Shown: in pieces, positions 16,415 to 24,912 of the stretch
Numbering within the stretch: position 1 is the first letter of the stretch
Layout of the letters: each line of letters opens with the position of its first letter
Source of the DNA: Promineifilum sp.
Lineage (GTDB): Bacteria; Chloroflexota; Anaerolineae; Promineifilales; Promineifilaceae
Assembly: GCA_020634335.1 (NCBI GenBank)
Contig: JACKBY010000005.1
Location: forward strand, 62,001-126,000
Reading direction: 5' to 3'
Length of the DNA: 64,000 nucleotides
Notes under the pieces: model-generated
What the model was told of the DNA's origin: nothing
Databases searched by the model: none
Seen by the model: only the letters and a program-made list of their open reading frames with translations
Made by a program: the position numbers and the translations under genes

Positions 16415-17497
16415 TTACGAGTCGGCACCGACTTCCTCGCTCCAATCAATGGCCCGCGCCCGCGCCACGGCCGCGCGCAGGTGCTTCACGAACGGCGGAT
16501 AGACGATCCCCGCCTCGGTGACGATGCCCGTCACATAGCGGTGGGGCGTCACGTCGAAGGCCGGATTGCGCGCAGTGATGCCCGCCGGGGCAATAGGCTG
16601 CCCGCCGACGATGAGCACTTCGTCGTCGTCGCGCTCCTCGATGGGGATCAGATCGCCCGTCGCCAAGTCCAGGTCGATGGTGCTCGTCGGCACCACCGGG
16701 TAGAACGGCACGCCGTTCTCCCGCGCCAGCACGCCCAACGGGTAGGTGCCGATCTTGTTGGCGACATCGCCGTTGGCCGCCGTCCGGTCGCTGCCCACCA
16801 GCACCAGATCGACCTCCCCGGCGCGCATGAAGTGCCCGGCGGCGTTGTCGGCGATCAGGTCGAAAGAAATGCCGCGCTGCTGCAACTCCCAGGCCGTCAG
16901 CCGCGCGCCCTGCAGCCGCGGTCGCGTCTCGTCCACCAGCACGTGGACGCGCTTGCCCTGCTCGTGGGCGGCAAAGACTACGCCCAGCGCCGTGCCCCAA
17001 TCGACCGTCGCCAGCGCGCCGGTGTTGCAGTGGTGCAGCACCGTGTCGCCGTCGGCAATGAGTTCCGCGCCGTGGAAGCCCATGCGCCGGTTGAGGGCCA
17101 CATCCTCGTCGGCCAGCCGTTGCGCCTCGGCCAGCAGCGCCACGCGCACCTCGTCGACCGTCTCCAGCTCCTCATCGGCGGCCACGCGCAGCAAGCGCCG
17201 CACGCCCCAGGCCAGATTGACGGCCGTCGGCCGCGCCGCCTCCAGATAGCGCCCGGCCTCCTCCAGATCGCGCAGCAGCGTCAGGCGGTCGGCCGCCGCG
17301 CTCTGCCGTGCCGCCAGGGCCAGCCCGAACGCCGCCGCCGCGCCGATGGCCGGCGCGCCGCGCACCACCATGTCGCGGATGCCCGCCGCCACGTCCTGAT
17401 AGGTGGCATATTCCGGCACAACCACATCGAACGGCAGCAGCCGCTGGTCGATCATCTTCATCACGTCGCGGTCATAGTCCCAAAAAACGGTACGCAT
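16415..17497 (-). CDS. mtnA: S-methyl-5-thioribose-1-phosphate isomerase
   Basis: The 360-residue protein has the eIF2B-like isomerase fold. MIDQRLLPFDVVVPEYATYQ, VRGAPAIGAAAAFG, the catalytic-region HHCNTGALATVDWGTALGV (Cys) and GSDRTAANGDVANKIGTYPLG (Asp) are MtnA hallmarks. PFYPVVPTSTIDLDLATG closes the family pattern. It converts methylthioribose-1-phosphate to methylthioribulose-1-phosphate in methionine salvage. No other salvage genes are in view, so the pathway may be scattered. Confidence 0.93.
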   Translation of the reverse strand: MRTVFWDYDRDVMKMIDQRLLPFDVVVPEYATYQDVAAGIRDMVVRGAPAIGAAAAFGLALAARQSAAADRLTLLRDLEEAGRYLEAARPTAVNLAWGVRRLLRVAADEELETVDEVRVALLAEAQRLADEDVALNRRMGFHGAELIADGDTVLHHCNTGALATVDWGTALGVVFAAHEQGKRVHVLVDETRPRLQGARLTAWELQQRGISFDLIADNAAGHFMRAGEVDLVLVGSDRTAANGDVANKIGTYPLGVLARENGVPFYPVVPTSTIDLDLATGDLIPIEERDDDEVLIVGGQPIAPAGITARNPAFDVTPHRYVTGIVTEAGIVYPPFVKHLRAAVARARAIDWSEEVGADS

Positions 17498-17509
17498 AGA
17501 GCCTCTTTT

Positions 17510-17570
17510 AGTGGTCGATGGTCGGTGGTCAGTCAGTAGGTCAGTGGTCAGTAGGTCAGTATTGAGTTTC
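17510..17570. repeat. Family E repeat (GGTCAGTAGGTCAGT)
   Basis: Variants of GGTCAGT recur every 7-9 bases upstream of mtnA. The opposite-strand form (CACTGACC) is at 56665-56770 and 60722-60805. Confidence 0.65.
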
Positions 17571-17621
17571 CCATTGCTATTGTAGAGGATGAACGGTCAC
17601 GAGCAAGGTTAGCCAGGATGG

Positions 17622-17692
17622 TAACGCCGGTTTGTTAACCGGCTCCACGGCCCAGCTCGCTCTCGGCCGCCGGATAAGAATCCGGCGCTACG
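17622..17692. repeat. Family C repeat
   Basis: GCCGGTTTGTTAACCGGCTC is followed by GCCGCCGGATAAGAATCCGG, the same two-part arrangement as at 3941. Confidence 0.7.
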
Positions 17693-17830
17693 CCTCGACA
17701 CCTGAAAAACCCTGCGGCCACGCCCCACCCCATGCGATCCAGCCTGAATAGTGTATACTCCCGCCACCATTAACCCCAACAGGAGATACTCAACCCCAAC
17801 CCGCTTATCGACCCACTGACCACGCCCCCC

Positions 17831-19852
17831 ATGCACCAGGACTTCACCCTCTTCGCCACCATCACCATGGCCGTGTTACTGGCCTTTATCGGCGGTTTCA
17901 TCGCCCGAAAATTGAAGCTGCCGACGCTCGTCGGCTACCTGGTGGCCGGGCTGGTCATCAGCCCCTTCACGCCCGGCTACACGGCCGACACCAACGCCGC
18001 CGCCCAGCTGGCCGAAATGGGCGTCGTCTTCATGATGTTCGGCGTCGGCCTCCACTTCTCGCTGAAGGACCTGTGGAACGTGCGCGCCATCGCCATCCCC
18101 GGCGCGATCCTCCAAACCACCCTGTCAACGCTCCTCGGCCTGGCGATCAGCCGGATGTGGGGCTGGTCGTTCGAGGCCGGGCTGGTGCTCGGCCTCTCCA
18201 TTTCCGTCGCCAGCACCGTCGTACTGCTGCGCGGCCTGGCCGACAACGGGCTTGTCTCCACGCCCCACGGCCGCGTCGCCATCGGCTGGCTCGTCTTCGA
18301 AGACCTGGCCACCATCGCCATCCTCGTCCTCATGCCGGTTCTGGTCAGCGACAGCGGCAACCCGCTCCTGAGCGTGACCTGGGCGCTGGTCAAGACGGCG
18401 ATTTTCGTGGTCATCATGTTGCTCGTCGGCGCGCGCCTGCTGTCGTGGCTGCTGACGCAGATCGCCCACACCCGCTCGCGCGAACTGTTCATCCTGGCCG
18501 TCGTGGCCATGGCCATCGGCATCTCCTATCTGGCCTATGAGCTATTCGGCGTCTCGCTGGCCCTGGGCGCGTTTCTGGCCGGCGTCGTCGTCAGCGAATC
18601 CGACGTCCACCACCAGGTGGGGGCCGAGGTCGTCCCCTTTCGCGATTTCTTCGCCGTCCTCTTCTTCGTATCGGTCGGCATGCTCGTGGACCCCGCCGTG
18701 GTGCTGGCCAATATCGACAAGGTTCTGATCCTGACCCTGCTGGTGGTCTGCGGCAAGGCCCTCATCACCCTTCTGCTGGGCCTCGTGCTGCCCTCGTCGG
18801 CCCGAACGATGATCGTCGTCGCCGCCGGGCTCAGCCAGATCGGCGAATTCTCGTTCATCGTCGGCTCCACAGGGGTCGCCCTGGGCCTGCTGGCCGCCGA
18901 GCAATATGGCCTCATCCTGGCCGCGGCCGTCCTCTCCATTCTGGTCAACCCGCTCATGTTCCGCCTGATCCAGCCGGTGGAGAAAGGGTTGCGCGGCGTG
19001 CCATTCCTGTGGCGGCGCATGGAGCGCGGCGGCCCCACGCCGGAAGCGTTCCACGAGCAACTGTCAGACCACGTCATCATCGTCGGCTATGGCCGTGTCG
19101 GCCGCCACATCGGCAGCCTGCTGCAACGCCTCAATCTGCCCTTTCTGGTCATCGAGCAGGACATGGCCCACGCCACCGAGTTGCAGCAGCAGGGCATCAA
19201 GACCATGTTCGGCGACGCGGCCAACTCCGAAATCCTGACCCACGTCTGCCTCGATTGCGCCCGCGCCCTGGTCGTCACCGTGCCCAACGAGACGACGGCC
19301 GAACTCATCGTCGCCGCTTCCCACGCGATCTCCCCCGCCACGCCCATCATCGTCCGCGCCGCCACCGAAGACCGGCTCGACGACCTCGTCCGGCTGGGCG
19401 CGACCCACGTCATCAACCCCGAGCTGGAAGGCGGCCTGGAGATATTGCGCTACACGCTGCTGACACTGGACTATTCGACCGGCCAGATTCAGCAATACAT
19501 CGACGCCATCCGCGGCGACGCCTACGCCGGCATCGCCCCCGGCGAGCGCGGCCACCCGGTGCTCGACCAGTTGCTCATGTCTACCCGGGGCGTGGAGATC
19601 GCCTGGCTGCCGCTGGGCCCCGGCAGCCCGCTCATCGGCCGCACGCTGGCCGAGGCCAACATTCGCTCGCGCGTGGGGGCGTCGGTGGTGGCGCTGGCGC
19701 GCGGCGGCCAGATCACGGCCAACCCCAAATCCCACGTGCGTTTTGTCGAGGGCGACCTGCTGGGCCTGATAGGCGACCCCCAGGAACTGGCCGCGGCCGA
19801 TCTCCTGATCGACCCCAACGTCATCACCACCGGCCAAAACCGGCAATTTTAG
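17831..19852 (+). CDS. Kef-type cation/proton antiporter with RCK domains
   Basis: This is a 673-residue CPA2 transporter. About 12 membrane segments span residues 1-390, including the family strings GYLVAGLVISPFTPG, FMMFGVGLHFSLKDL and GAFLAGVVVSES. A cytosolic TrkA-N/RCK domain starts at VIIVGYGRVGRHIG (about 415). A TrkA-C domain lies near 565-655 (SPLIGRTLAEANIR). It resembles E. coli YbaL/RosB, proton-coupled K+ efflux gated by nucleotide. No Shine-Dalgarno precedes ATG 17831, so the start is chosen from the homology of the first membrane segment. Confidence 0.9.
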   Translation: MHQDFTLFATITMAVLLAFIGGFIARKLKLPTLVGYLVAGLVISPFTPGYTADTNAAAQLAEMGVVFMMFGVGLHFSLKDLWNVRAIAIPGAILQTTLSTLLGLAISRMWGWSFEAGLVLGLSISVASTVVLLRGLADNGLVSTPHGRVAIGWLVFEDLATIAILVLMPVLVSDSGNPLLSVTWALVKTAIFVVIMLLVGARLLSWLLTQIAHTRSRELFILAVVAMAIGISYLAYELFGVSLALGAFLAGVVVSESDVHHQVGAEVVPFRDFFAVLFFVSVGMLVDPAVVLANIDKVLILTLLVVCGKALITLLLGLVLPSSARTMIVVAAGLSQIGEFSFIVGSTGVALGLLAAEQYGLILAAAVLSILVNPLMFRLIQPVEKGLRGVPFLWRRMERGGPTPEAFHEQLSDHVIIVGYGRVGRHIGSLLQRLNLPFLVIEQDMAHATELQQQGIKTMFGDAANSEILTHVCLDCARALVVTVPNETTAELIVAASHAISPATPIIVRAATEDRLDDLVRLGATHVINPELEGGLEILRYTLLTLDYSTGQIQQYIDAIRGDAYAGIAPGERGHPVLDQLLMSTRGVEIAWLPLGPGSPLIGRTLAEANIRSRVGASVVALARGGQITANPKSHVRFVEGDLLGLIGDPQELAAADLLIDPNVITTGQNRQF

Positions 19853-20036
19853 CCGGCGGTGGGCAGTTTCTTGCGTTTTCACAAAAGACGGCGATAGTAA
19901 AAACAAATATACACGCCGGTCACGGATCATACGGACAGAGAAAGCGTTGCAACCGCACCATCCGCCCGCTCCGGGGCCCATTCGTGTCAAATTCCAGGTC
20001 TGCCGCACATTGACGATCACACCAAGGAGGCTCATC

Positions 20037-20777
20037 ATGCTCGACAGCAATCATTTCTGGCTCTTGGGGACGGCGCTGGCGTCCGGCGTCTTCTGGCTCG
20101 TGGCCTACATTCTCATCATCTATCGAGGCTTCAAGGATCAGACTTACGGCATGCCCATCGTGGCCTTCATCGGCAACATCGCCTGGGAATTCATTTTCGG
20201 TCTGGGCATCGAGAGCGGCTGCGCGGCCAGCTGGTCGTCGTGCCCCGCGGCCATCATCCAGGCCCGCAACTTCATCTGGCTGCTGTTCGACTTCGTCATC
20301 CTCTATACCATCCTGAAGTTCGGCCGCCGCTACTTCACCGGCTTCCTCAACAAATATTTCAACGCCGTCGTCATCGGCGGCATCGTCGTGGCCGGGCTGC
20401 TCATCTACGCCATCGTGCAGGAATTCTGGATCAAAAACCTGTGGGGCGTGGTCATCAACGGCAGCACGCCGGAGTTCCTGCCCCTGACGCGGCAAGGCGG
20501 CAGCTACTACACCGGCTTCGGCCTCAACGTGATCATGTCGATCCTGTTCGTCTTCATGATTTATCGCCGGGGCAACGTCGACGGGCAGTCGGTCTACATC
20601 GCCATCAGCAAGTGGCTGGGCACGGTGGCCGCCTACGGCTTCATGCTGGCCGACGGCATCCAGACGCCGGTCGTCAACGTCCTCTACGCCATCGTCTTCG
20701 TCTTCGATTTGCTCTACATCAAGATGGTCTACGACCAGAGCCGCCGCGAAGGACACGATCCCTGGCGGCGGGCGTAG
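20037..20777 (+). CDS. Seven-helix membrane protein, possibly terpene-cyclase-like
   Basis: This is a 246-residue protein with about seven membrane segments. AAGGAGG lies eight bases before ATG 20037. GNIAWEFIFG after helix 2 and GFMLADGIQ near helix 6 place one Glu and one Asp at membrane edges. This is reminiscent of the small integral-membrane terpene cyclases of the PaxB/AndB type, but I cannot confirm homology. A transporter or sensor is equally possible. It is monocistronic, between a promoter-size gap and a convergent hairpin. Confidence 0.55.
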   Translation: MLDSNHFWLLGTALASGVFWLVAYILIIYRGFKDQTYGMPIVAFIGNIAWEFIFGLGIESGCAASWSSCPAAIIQARNFIWLLFDFVILYTILKFGRRYFTGFLNKYFNAVVIGGIVVAGLLIYAIVQEFWIKNLWGVVINGSTPEFLPLTRQGGSYYTGFGLNVIMSILFVFMIYRRGNVDGQSVYIAISKWLGTVAAYGFMLADGIQTPVVNVLYAIVFVFDLLYIKMVYDQSRREGHDPWRRA

Positions 20778-20784
20778 CGTGGTA

Positions 20785-20820
20785 AAAACCTCAGAGGTTT
20801 GGGAATATCTCTGAGGTTTA
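20785..20820. terminator. Inverted repeat between convergent genes
   Basis: AAACCTCAGAG and CTCTGAGGTTT form a perfect 11-bp stem with a 12-base loop. It lies just after the stop of the membrane protein and just before the stop of the propeller ATPase. Confidence 0.6.
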
Positions 20821-20825
20821 GTTCG

Positions 20826-23126
20826 TTACTGCAGCCGGGTCCATTCACCGTTTTCATAGACGCTGACCCCGCCGCCATAGGACGAGACGATCACCCGCCC
20901 GGCCGCGTCACGGACGAAGGCGGTGATGTCCACGCCCAGGGCGTCATCCGGCTCGGCTATGACGTCCCAGGTTTTACCGTAGTCGTAGGAGCGCAGCACC
21001 GTACCGTCTTCCTGGCCAACCCAGATCGCGCCGTCCTCCACGAAGGCGACGGCCGTCACCCACGAGGTGATTTCTTCCAGTTCGACCGGCTCCCACGAGT
21101 CGGTATCCGGCACGTAGATCAGCAGTCCGCGATACCCGGCCGCGGCCCAGATATTGCCCTGTTCATCTTGAACCAGTCCGCGAACTCGCGTGTCTTCGTC
21201 CTCGACCGTCCCGCCGATGCCCTCCTTAGGCCCCCAATGAGTCCAGTTTTCGCCGTCCCAGCGCAGCAGGCCATCGGTGATGAGGCCAATCCACAGATTT
21301 CCGTCGAAATCTCGCATGAGTGACCATACGCGCAGATCCAGCCCCTGGCTCCTGAGTTCCTCCAACGGCAGCGCTTCGTAATCCCAGCTTTCGCCGTCGA
21401 ACCGGCTGAGGGAGGACTCATAGTTCGTTGTGCCGCCGGCCCAAACGCCGGTTTCATCGGCCAGCAGCGCCCGCACCACACTCATCCCCAGGTCCGAGTC
21501 GCGGTCGAAATAATCCAGAAATTGCACCCTGTCGCCGGCCGGTTCGATATGGCTCACGCCGCCGCCGCCGATCCATAGCGAGCCGTCGGGCGCAACGGCG
21601 ATTGCCTGGGAATCATTGTCGGGCAGACCAATTTCGTCGCCCGAGATCAATGCCGGTATTCCGTCGGAGTCCCAGCGCACTATTCCGCCGTCCGTTGCCG
21701 CCCACACAGCCCCGTCGGCCGCGATCATATCATTCACCAGCAACGTGTCCCCGCCGGGCACGACGATGCCGGTCTCGGCCGCGACGTTTGGCTCAGCGCC
21801 GCGGTCGAACGGCCCCCAGCCCATGAGGCTGGCCGCCAGCAGCCCGGCGAGCACCAGCAAAGTCACGCCGCCCAGCACGAGCCACAGGCGGCTCAGCCGC
21901 GGCGGGGGCGCGACTGGCGACGGCGCTGCCTCCTGGCCCCGGGCGGGCGCACCCACAGGCGTTGCCGCCGGCCAGGTTTTGACCTGCTCCTGAATCTCGT
22001 CCTTCACCCACTCCAGCCGCTGGAACTTCCGCACCCAGAAGTGCACCAGATCAACGGTGAATTTGACTTGATCATCGCCGGTGAGAATATCGCGGGCGGC
22101 CAGCGACTTCATCGCGCGGGCGGCCTCATCCCCCGGCAAGTCCACATCCAGCCGCCGCCACACTGCGCTCACTTTATCCCGGCCCACGGATCGGTTTCGC
22201 TCGCCCATGGCCGCTGCCAGCCCGGCGACGACGGCCTTCTCACCCGGCGTCGACTCCTCCCAATTGTGTTTCAGCACCGCCAGGCCGCGCTCCACCACCT
22301 CCTCCATCACCGCCTCGACGTCGTCGGCGGTCACGGTCGCCCCGCCTTTCTGCCGCCAGCGGTTGAACAGGCTGTGGCAAAGCAACTGGGTGTAGTAAGG
22401 ATGGCAGGCGGTTATCTGCAGGATGCGATCGATCGCCTCTGGCGCGACTGTATACTGTTCCCGCACCGGTTGGGTGATCAGGTCAACGGCCGCCTCGCGT
22501 TCCAGAAACGAAATCTTCTTATAGAGAGCCACGTTGAACAGAAAAGCGTACTCTTTTTCCATCTGCTCCAGGCCGCTGCCCAGGGAAAACAGGAAGTTCA
22601 ACCGCTCATAATGCTGCATGAGGAACCGCAAAAATTCGAAGATACTTTTATTTAGTTTGCCCGCCTGCACCTGCTCCTGCAACCGCACCGCTTCGTCGAC
22701 CATCAGCAACACGTGCCTGTCGCCCACCGCCTGCCACACCTGGTCCAGGAAATCATTGGCGAAAAAACTGCGCGGATCGGTCTCGAACGCGTCCCGATCG
22801 GGCGGGGGCAATGTGATGCCGTAATCGCGACCGAGGATGCGCCGTATCTGGCTGGCGAGTTCCCATAGAAACGACCCTTCGCTCTCCATCAACAGGCCGT
22901 GCAGGTCGACAAATATGCACAGGTAGCGCGGGTCAAGCTGGCGATGCAACTGGTAGAGGATAGAAGTCTTGCCGGTGCGGCGCTGACCGTAAAGGACAAT
23001 GACCTGATCGCGATGCTTGCCCGTGAGCGTCTGCCGGATGAAACTGAAAATATCCTCGCGTCCGAAGAACATCTCTTCGCCCGTGACGGGATTCCCGGCG
23101 ATATAGGGATTGATAATGTCGGCCAT
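20826..23126 (-). CDS. STAND-type ATPase with membrane anchor and beta-propeller
   Basis: The 766-residue protein begins NPYIAGNPVTGEEMFFGRED. A P-loop VLYGQRRTGKTS (about 45-54), a Walker B-like VLLMVDEAV and a winged-helix region reaching about 390 form the ATPase. One membrane segment (about 412-434) follows a Pro/Ala linker. The outside part (about 450-766) is a two-component-regulator-type propeller, with repeats such as DGAVWAATDGGIVRWD and DFDGNLWIGLITDGLLRWD. ATG 23126 has GAGGAG upstream. It begins 13 bases after the stop of the other STAND gene, so the two form an operon. The layout suggests a sensor outside coupled to an NTPase switch inside. Confidence 0.78.
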   Translation of the reverse strand: MADIINPYIAGNPVTGEEMFFGREDIFSFIRQTLTGKHRDQVIVLYGQRRTGKTSILYQLHRQLDPRYLCIFVDLHGLLMESEGSFLWELASQIRRILGRDYGITLPPPDRDAFETDPRSFFANDFLDQVWQAVGDRHVLLMVDEAVRLQEQVQAGKLNKSIFEFLRFLMQHYERLNFLFSLGSGLEQMEKEYAFLFNVALYKKISFLEREAAVDLITQPVREQYTVAPEAIDRILQITACHPYYTQLLCHSLFNRWRQKGGATVTADDVEAVMEEVVERGLAVLKHNWEESTPGEKAVVAGLAAAMGERNRSVGRDKVSAVWRRLDVDLPGDEAARAMKSLAARDILTGDDQVKFTVDLVHFWVRKFQRLEWVKDEIQEQVKTWPAATPVGAPARGQEAAPSPVAPPPRLSRLWLVLGGVTLLVLAGLLAASLMGWGPFDRGAEPNVAAETGIVVPGGDTLLVNDMIAADGAVWAATDGGIVRWDSDGIPALISGDEIGLPDNDSQAIAVAPDGSLWIGGGGVSHIEPAGDRVQFLDYFDRDSDLGMSVVRALLADETGVWAGGTTNYESSLSRFDGESWDYEALPLEELRSQGLDLRVWSLMRDFDGNLWIGLITDGLLRWDGENWTHWGPKEGIGGTVEDEDTRVRGLVQDEQGNIWAAAGYRGLLIYVPDTDSWEPVELEEITSWVTAVAFVEDGAIWVGQEDGTVLRSYDYGKTWDVIAEPDDALGVDITAFVRDAAGRVIVSSYGGGVSVYENGEWTRLQ

Positions 23127-23139
23127 CAGCGACTCCTCG

Positions 23140-24684
23140 TTAGGCAAGGCCTTCTCGCAATAATTGCATGGTTTGATCGGCGTCAGCGGCTTGCTCCACC
23201 AGCCCGGAGAGCAGGGGCCGATAGGCGTCCTGCGCCTGGTTCAGCACCGTTTCCAGCGTCAAGTGCGCCCCCTCGTGCTGAGCCGCGCCGCCGGGCCACA
23301 CTTCGGACACGATCCAGTCGCCGAACGCGCTGCTGAACAACGTGAACCGCCCGCTATCCTCGGCCACGTAGCCCCACCGCGCCAACCTCGCCAGATTCTG
23401 CCCGGCGCGCGCGTAGTGGCCTTCCAACAGCTCCGGCTCGAAATACGGCCGCCCGCCCGCCCGGCGCATCAGAAGCGCCAGCAGCAACAGGGTAGTCTGC
23501 CCGGGCAGGTCGGTCGTGCGCCAGAAGTGAGCCAGATGCGGGCCGACTTCCACGCGAAAAGCCTTCAGCCAGGCCGCCCGCCGCCGGATCGCGTCGGCAT
23601 AGTTGCCGTGCGCCTCGAACAGGAAGTGGCCCCCCGCCTGCACGAAAAAGGGATGCCCGTCGGCGATCTCGGCCAGCGTGGCCATCTCCTCTTCGGTGAA
23701 CTCCACCCCCGTCCCGGCCAACAACCCGTGGATCAGCCGCTCGGTTTCGACGCTACTGAACAGCGGCATGTGGATCGTGGCGAATATATTGAAAAATGGC
23801 GAAGAACGGACGGCCTGCGAATGAGTCAGCTCGATCAACTCGTGGCGGCTGGACGTGACCAGCGACAGATTGTGCTGGATGGCCAGACTGCGCAGGCCAT
23901 AGAAAAAGCTGGGGTCAAAATTGGGATTGATGGTGACGTTCTCGAACTCGTCCAGCAAAAATACGACGTGGCGGCCGAGTCGGTCTACATTGTCGAACAA
24001 ATCGGCCAGAGCGAAGTTGTCGAATGAGCCGGCGGCGATGATCTCGTTGAGCGTCACGGCCAGCGCTTCGTCTTGGCACTGGCGCGCCAGTTGGCCCAGC
24101 AGACGCTGCCACAACCGCGCCGGCGTCGTCTGATTATCAACCATCTGCAGGTCAACATAGATAAAGAGCGCCTGTTGGGGGTCCATGCCGTGGCGACGGC
24201 GCACGTCGGGATGGGCCAGGTAGTTCAGCAACGATGACTTGCCGATTCGCCGGCCGCCGACGATGGAGCTGGATTCGCCCTCGGCGTTGCGCAGGCGGTT
24301 GAAGACCTGCTCTACCTCTCGACTCCGCCCGAAAAAGCGGGCCGGGTCAGAGATGGGATTGCCATAGGTAAACGGGCTGGAACCCGGCTGGGGGCCGCTT
24401 GTTGCCGCGATCGGGGCCGGCATAGCCGAAGCTGGGGCCGAAGGCGCGGCCGGAACAGGCAGATCGGGCCAGGCCAGATTGGGGCGAATCGGCCGCGCCA
24501 GAGATAACAACTCCGCCAGCCGGTCGTTGCGCCAAAGGAGCATAACTAATTCGCGCGCCTTGTCGCCCTTCGCCGGGCCGGGCAGCATTTCGTAGTCCAG
24601 TCCCAGATCGAAGGTCAGCGTCTTAAGCTCGCTCTCGTTAAAATACGCGCTAAGCAGTTGGCGAAGTTGGCTTAACTCCGACAC
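23140..24684 (-). CDS. STAND ATPase with N-terminal effector-associated-like domain
   Basis: This is a 514-residue protein. Residues 1-67 (LRQLLSAYFNESELKTL, LGLDYEMLPG, KARELVMLLWRNDRLAELL) match the helical death-like effector-associated domains (EADs) found in bacterial conflict and apoptosis-like systems. After a Pro/Ala linker, an ATPase starts at FFGRSREVEQVFNRL, with P-loop VGGRRIGKSS (about 142-150) and Walker B VVFLLDEFENV (about 222-232). A C-terminal winged-helix part follows. In known systems EADs recruit effectors through like-with-like contacts. No EAD effector is adjacent, so the partner may be elsewhere. Confidence 0.75.
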   Translation of the reverse strand: MSELSQLRQLLSAYFNESELKTLTFDLGLDYEMLPGPAKGDKARELVMLLWRNDRLAELLSLARPIRPNLAWPDLPVPAAPSAPASAMPAPIAATSGPQPGSSPFTYGNPISDPARFFGRSREVEQVFNRLRNAEGESSSIVGGRRIGKSSLLNYLAHPDVRRRHGMDPQQALFIYVDLQMVDNQTTPARLWQRLLGQLARQCQDEALAVTLNEIIAAGSFDNFALADLFDNVDRLGRHVVFLLDEFENVTINPNFDPSFFYGLRSLAIQHNLSLVTSSRHELIELTHSQAVRSSPFFNIFATIHMPLFSSVETERLIHGLLAGTGVEFTEEEMATLAEIADGHPFFVQAGGHFLFEAHGNYADAIRRRAAWLKAFRVEVGPHLAHFWRTTDLPGQTTLLLLALLMRRAGGRPYFEPELLEGHYARAGQNLARLARWGYVAEDSGRFTLFSSAFGDWIVSEVWPGGAAQHEGAHLTLETVLNQAQDAYRPLLSGLVEQAADADQTMQLLREGLA

Positions 24685-24784
24685 GCCGGCACCTCTTTAA
24701 AGGTAGTCTCCCGGCACAAGTAAACAGGATGCACGATTAAATTGCAAGTAAGAGTTCCTCTTGATCAGATTGTTTCAACCAGTG

Positions 24785-24912
24785 AATTCTTCTCTTAAAA
24801 TCTGTGCACCCTGTGGCTGGTTCCTCTTCCTACAATCTGCCGAATCTGCCCAATCTGCGGATTAATCCTCTTCTTCTTCATCTGTGAAATCTGTGAAATC
24901 TGTGAAATCTGT
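24785..24912. repeat. Family B nonad repeat, partly coding
   Basis: Copies of AATCTGTGCACCCTGTGG and CTGCCGAATCTGCCCAATC type precede four tandem AAATCTGTG units (24884-24912). The latter are read as the C-terminus of the cyclase gene on the minus strand. Confidence 0.75.

Larger units (their letters stand above)
17498..17830. other. Gene-free stretch with two repeat families
   Basis: Bases 17510-17570 hold family E units (GGTCAGTAGGTCAGTGG) and 17622-17692 hold a family C element. AGGAG occurs at 17781-17785, 45 bases before the antiporter's ATG, with no usable start next to it. No gene is seen. Confidence 0.6.
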
